In this document: positions 6,443 through 8,109 of the stretch, one piece after another | How the letters are laid out: the number at the start of each line of letters is the position of its first letter | How positions within the stretch are numbered: position 1 is the stretch's first letter | Source: Saprospiraceae bacterium UBA7687 | Lineage (GTDB): Bacteria; Bacteroidota; Bacteroidia; Chitinophagales; Saprospiraceae | Assembly (NCBI GenBank): GCA_002482845.1 | Contig: DLGT01000142.1 | Location: forward strand, 1 to 8,109 | Length of the DNA stretch: 8,109 nucleotides | Direction of reading: 5' to 3' | Position numbers and translations under genes: made by a program | Notes under the pieces: generated by a model | What the model saw: only the letters and a program-made list of their open reading frames with translations | What the model was told of the DNA's origin: nothing | Database searches by the model: none

Positions 6443-6469
6443 CAACTTGTTAAGAATGGACTACCTTTG
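6439..6469 (+). promoter_or_regulatory. Bacteroidota-type promoter of the toxin-antitoxin operon
   Basis: TTG (6439-6441), 20 nt, then TACCTTTG (6462-6469): both elements and spacing fit the primary-sigma promoter of Bacteroidota. Transcription would start a few bases after 6469, leaving roughly a 12-nt leader before the ATG at 6489. This rules out the upstream in-frame TTG (6447) and ATG (6456) as starts, because they lie inside the promoter. Confidence 0.7.
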
Positions 6470-6488
6470 CAGAAAAATAATTATTATT

Positions 6489-6737
6489 ATGGTCCAGACC
6501 ATGCATATAGGGGATTTTAAGGCTAGGTTTTCAGAAGTGGTAGAATTGATCAAACAAGGAGTCACCATCAAAGTAGTAAAAGGAAAAGCTGGAGAATTGG
6601 TGGGTTATTTTGGTAAAGACATTGTACCTGAGAAAAAAGAAGAAAGAAGACTTGGTTTTTTTAGTGATTCAGGTATAGATATTAAAAAAGAAGACCTTCA
6701 ATGGTCTGATGAAGAACTAAATGAATGGGGACTATGA
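6489..6737 (+). CDS. Phd/YefM-family antitoxin
   Basis: 82 residues from the ATG at 6489; an in-frame ATG at 6501 (MHIGDFKARFSEVVELI) is a close alternative. The N-terminal HIGDFKARFSEVVELIKQG followed by a short beta strand (VTIKVVKGKAGELVGYF) is the Phd/YefM DNA-binding fold with its GEFK-type opening. The C-terminal half (EERRLGFFSDSGIDIKKEDLQWSDEELNEWGL) is the toxin-binding tail; D-L-x-W-S-D-E-E-L is typical of Phd antitoxins paired with PIN toxins. It neutralises the downstream toxin and by family rule represses its own promoter. Its stop overlaps the toxin start by ATGA. The in-frame upstream extension is excluded by the promoter at 6439-6469. Confidence 0.87.
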   Translation: MVQTMHIGDFKARFSEVVELIKQGVTIKVVKGKAGELVGYFGKDIVPEKKEERRLGFFSDSGIDIKKEDLQWSDEELNEWGL

Positions 6738-7135
6738 AATACTTGCTTGATACCCATGCTTTATTATGGATTGCTTATAATCAACAAAAACTAAGTAAGA
6801 AAGTTAGCTCACTTTTATTGGATGATAAGAACGAATTCTTTATAAGTGTGGTTAGTGTATGGGAAATTAATGTAAAGTTTTCCATCGGCAAACTTAAGTT
6901 AAAAGAAAAATCACCAAAAGATTTATTTGAAGGCTTCGACACTTTTTTTAAATGTACTTATCTAAACCTAAATCTTGATGATAGTCTGTCCTTTCATAAT
7001 CTAAAATCCTTCCATCATAAGGATCCATTTGATCGCATGATGATTTGGCAAGCCATACAAAATAATCTTACTTTTATCACAGATGATGAGCAAATACATA
7101 AATATGTTGACTGTGGTTTAAGGGTTGTTTGGTAG
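6734..7135 (+). CDS. vapC: VapC-family PIN-domain toxin
   Basis: 133 residues. Start chosen at ATG 6734, inside the ATGA overlap with the antitoxin stop, which signals translational coupling; ATG 6725 would add only three residues. PIN nuclease motifs are all visible: LLDTHALLW with Asp6, SVWEINVKFSIGKLKL with Glu44, HKDPFDRMMIWQA with Asp97/Asp100, and FITDDEQI with Asp117/118. These acidic residues bind the metal of a ribonuclease; VapC enzymes cut tRNA or rRNA when freed from antitoxin. Length is standard, and nothing is truncated. The target RNA cannot be predicted. The module sits between repeat copies F and G and may act as a local stability element for this repeat-rich region. Confidence 0.93.
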   Translation: MKYLLDTHALLWIAYNQQKLSKKVSSLLLDDKNEFFISVVSVWEINVKFSIGKLKLKEKSPKDLFEGFDTFFKCTYLNLNLDDSLSFHNLKSFHHKDPFDRMMIWQAIQNNLTFITDDEQIHKYVDCGLRVVW

Positions 7136-7152
7136 GAATGTTGTGGATTGAT

Positions 7153-7174
7153 TTATGAGGTTAAAGGCTCATAA
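7153..7174 (+). terminator. Possible terminator hairpin after the toxin gene
   Basis: TTATGAG (7153-7159) and CTCATAA (7168-7174) form a perfect 7-bp stem with an 8-nt loop, 17 nt past the toxin stop. It is followed by GATATTTATC rather than a clean T-run, so it could equally be a 3-prime stabilising hairpin. Confidence 0.35.
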
Positions 7175-7291
7175 GATATTTATCATTAAAGGTTGCTTAA
7201 TGGCAGAGAAAATTGGGAGGTATCTTCGTAGTAGGTTTGGTGATATTTCATAGGGTCGCTAGCCCTGTAAACTTAAGCTTCGCGTGACAAA

Positions 7292-7380
7292 TATTTAAGA
7301 TGTCAGGGCTACGCCCCTTGGGTGGTTGGTTTGAATATTGTGCTACAAAGATGTCAGAGCTACGCTCCTTTTTGACGTTT
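7292..7380 (+). repeat. Dispersed hairpin-pair repeat, copy G (left part missing)
   Basis: Starts abruptly at TATTTAAGATGTC and lacks the CCATTAAGG...CTCCAAG left half of the full element. Cores lie at 7297-7319 and 7348-7370. The stretch 7292-7370 is identical over 79 nt to 7628-7706 in copy H, implying a recent duplication or gene conversion. Confidence 0.87.
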
Positions 7381-7525
7381 AAGGTGTAACGTGTAATGTT
7401 TAAGGGAAGTGGTCTTTCTGGACAACCTTAATCTTAATCTAAATCTGAACCTTATTTTGTTTAATGTATAACGTTTAAGTGTTTAATGTTTAAAGAAGTA
7501 ATTTCTATAAATTAAGGATTCATTG
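7371..7525. repeat. AT-rich linker part of the composite repeat (copy 3)
   Basis: GTTTAAGGTGTAACG, GGGAAGTGGTCTTTCT, ACCTTAATCTTAATCT, then TTGTTTAATGTATAACG and AAAGAAGTAATTTCTATA. 7451-7509 is identical to 2102-2160. It contains one unit of the same GGGAAG/TCTTTCT/TTAATC pattern that forms the tandem array after 7713. Confidence 0.82.
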
Positions 7526-7712
7526 CATTCCAACTCATTTTGATTAACCATTAAGGAGTTAAGGGATGTTAAAATTGATAGTTTCTAATTGCCACTAAGG
7601 CGCGAAGTCTCCAAGTTTTATGCAGACTATTTAAGATGTCAGGGCTACGCCCCTTGGGTGGTTGGTTTGAATATTGTGCTACAAAGATGTCAGAGCTACG
7701 CTCCTTGTTGAT
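7526..7712 (+). repeat. Dispersed hairpin-pair repeat, copy H (best full copy)
   Basis: Order: CATTCCAACTCATTTTG, AACCATTAAGGAGTTAAGGG, GTTTCTAATTGCCACTAAGG, CGCGAAGTCTCCAAG, core 7633-7655, GGGTGGTTGGTTTGAAT, core 7684-7706. CCAAG 7611-7615 faces CTTGG 7653-7657 immediately outside the GGGC/GCCC stem (7642-7645 with 7649-7652), allowing an extended two-part stem. Confidence 0.88.
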
Positions 7713-8109
7713 GTTTAAGGGAAGCTGTCTTTCTACTTAACCTTAATCTTAATCTCAACCTTAATTTGTTTAATGTTTAACGTGTAATGTTTAAGGGAAG
7801 CAGTCTTTCTACTTAACCTTAACCTTAATCTTAATCTCAACCTTAATTTGTTTATTGTATAACGTGTAATGTTAAGGTAAGCTGTCTTTCTACTTAACCT
7901 TAACCTCAACCTTAACATCAATCTCAAATGTACTCGTTGACCCCCAGCCCCTGAAGGGGAGATCGCCCCATAATCTTAATCTCAACCTTAATTTGTTTAA
8001 TGTATAACGTGTAATGTTTAATGGAAGTGGTCTTTCTACTTAACATCAACCTTAACCTTAACATCAATCTCAAATGTACTCGTTTACCCCCAGCCCCTGA
8101 AGGGGAGAT
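7713..8109. repeat. Imperfect tandem array with TTAACC/TTAATC hexamers (continues past edge)
   Basis: Four units start at 7713, 7789, 7871 and 8016, each GTTTAAGGGAAGC-like, TCTTTCTACTTAACC, a run of CTTAAC/CTTAATC hexamers, then TTGTTTAATGTATAACGTG. Lengths are about 76, 82, 145 and more than 94 nt; the number of hexamers differs between units. Units 3 and 4 carry an extra TCTCAAATGTACTCG segment with a CCCCTGAAGGGG palindrome. 7915-7963 and 8061-8109 are the same over 49 nt but for one base. Confidence 0.85.
7941..7970. repeat. CCCCAGCCCCTGAAGGGGAG palindromic element
   Basis: CCCCT (7948-7952), GA, AGGGG (7955-7959) is a 5-bp inverted repeat with a 2-nt loop in otherwise AT-rich DNA. A second copy lies at 8087-8109 (arms 8094-8098 and 8101-8105) and is cut by the window edge. 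I recall this string as a frequent intergenic element in Bacteroidota, but could not check here. Confidence 0.75.

Larger units (their letters stand above)
7136..8109. other. Gene-free region, repeats to the right edge
   Basis: 7136-7291 is unique DNA apart from the hairpin at 7153-7174. The rest consists of repeat copies G and H, a linker and a tandem array. The minus-strand reading frame at 7733-7927 gives Leu-Arg and Lys-Ile alternations only because six-base repeats translate into two-residue repeats. It is not called as a gene. Confidence 0.75.

Noticed and set aside
7246..7262. AGGGTCGCTAGCCCT palindrome as another hairpin core
   Set aside because: Only the outer AGGG/CCCT arms pair, the loop is not TAC and the AAGATGTC flank is missing; probably chance.
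6062..7380. Composite transposon around the toxin-antitoxin pair
   Set aside because: Repeat copies F and G lie on both sides, but there is no transposase, no terminal inverted repeats and no target-site duplication that I can see.
2237..7706. CRISPR array formed by the 23-nt cores
   Set aside because: The 'spacers' between paired cores are themselves conserved repeat sequence and the copies are scattered between genes, with no cas genes.
7733..7927. Minus-strand reading frame with Leu-Arg alternation
   Set aside because: Produced by translating six-base repeats; each hexamer gives the same two residues. No start context, no domain, and it lies inside the tandem array.

Overview
The window looks like a piece of a low-G+C Bacteroidota chromosome, most likely a Saprospiria/Chitinophagia-type organism. 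Three things point there. A secreted beta-propeller plus Ig-like repeat protein is of the kind exported by the type IX secretion system. Promoter-like sites fit the Bacteroidota TTG-N(about 20)-TAnnTTTG pattern, with almost no Shine-Dalgarno sequences. The intergenic spacers are long, AT-rich and repeat-loaded. This assignment is inference from style; no rRNA or marker gene is present.

Layout. 1-1891 (minus): the N-terminal 630 residues of a large secreted surface protein that runs off the left edge. 1892-2780: repeat-filled spacer. 2781-3593 (minus): an unrecognised membrane protein with five predicted TM segments. 3594-3978: spacer with a 94-bp repeat. 3979-5384 (plus): a two-gene operon of a geranylgeranyl-reductase-family flavoprotein and a 2[4Fe-4S] ferredoxin. 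5385-6438: a non-coding stretch with a degenerate 8-9-bp microsatellite, three 28-bp tandem units and two full copies of a dispersed repeat. 6439-7135 (plus): a promoter and a Phd/YefM-VapC-type toxin-antitoxin pair. 7136-8109: more dispersed repeat and a long imperfect tandem array of TTAACC/TTAATC-like hexamers, continuing past the right edge.

How the genes work together. The flavoprotein and ferredoxin probably form one redox unit, with the ferredoxin feeding electrons to the FAD enzyme that saturates isoprenoid double bonds. The toxin and antitoxin are translationally coupled by an ATGA overlap. The surface protein and the membrane protein have no visible functional link to the others.

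The most striking non-coding signal is a composite intergenic repeat with 14 copies of a 23-nt core. The cores are mostly arranged as pairs with starts 51-52 nt apart. The left core carries a GGGC-tac-GCCC palindrome and the right one AGAGC-tac-GCTC, so the arms change together and pairing is kept. The repeats separate all the gene modules, and a 94-bp direct repeat brackets the membrane-protein gene. The region therefore reads as a mosaic of small gene cassettes set between recombining repeats.
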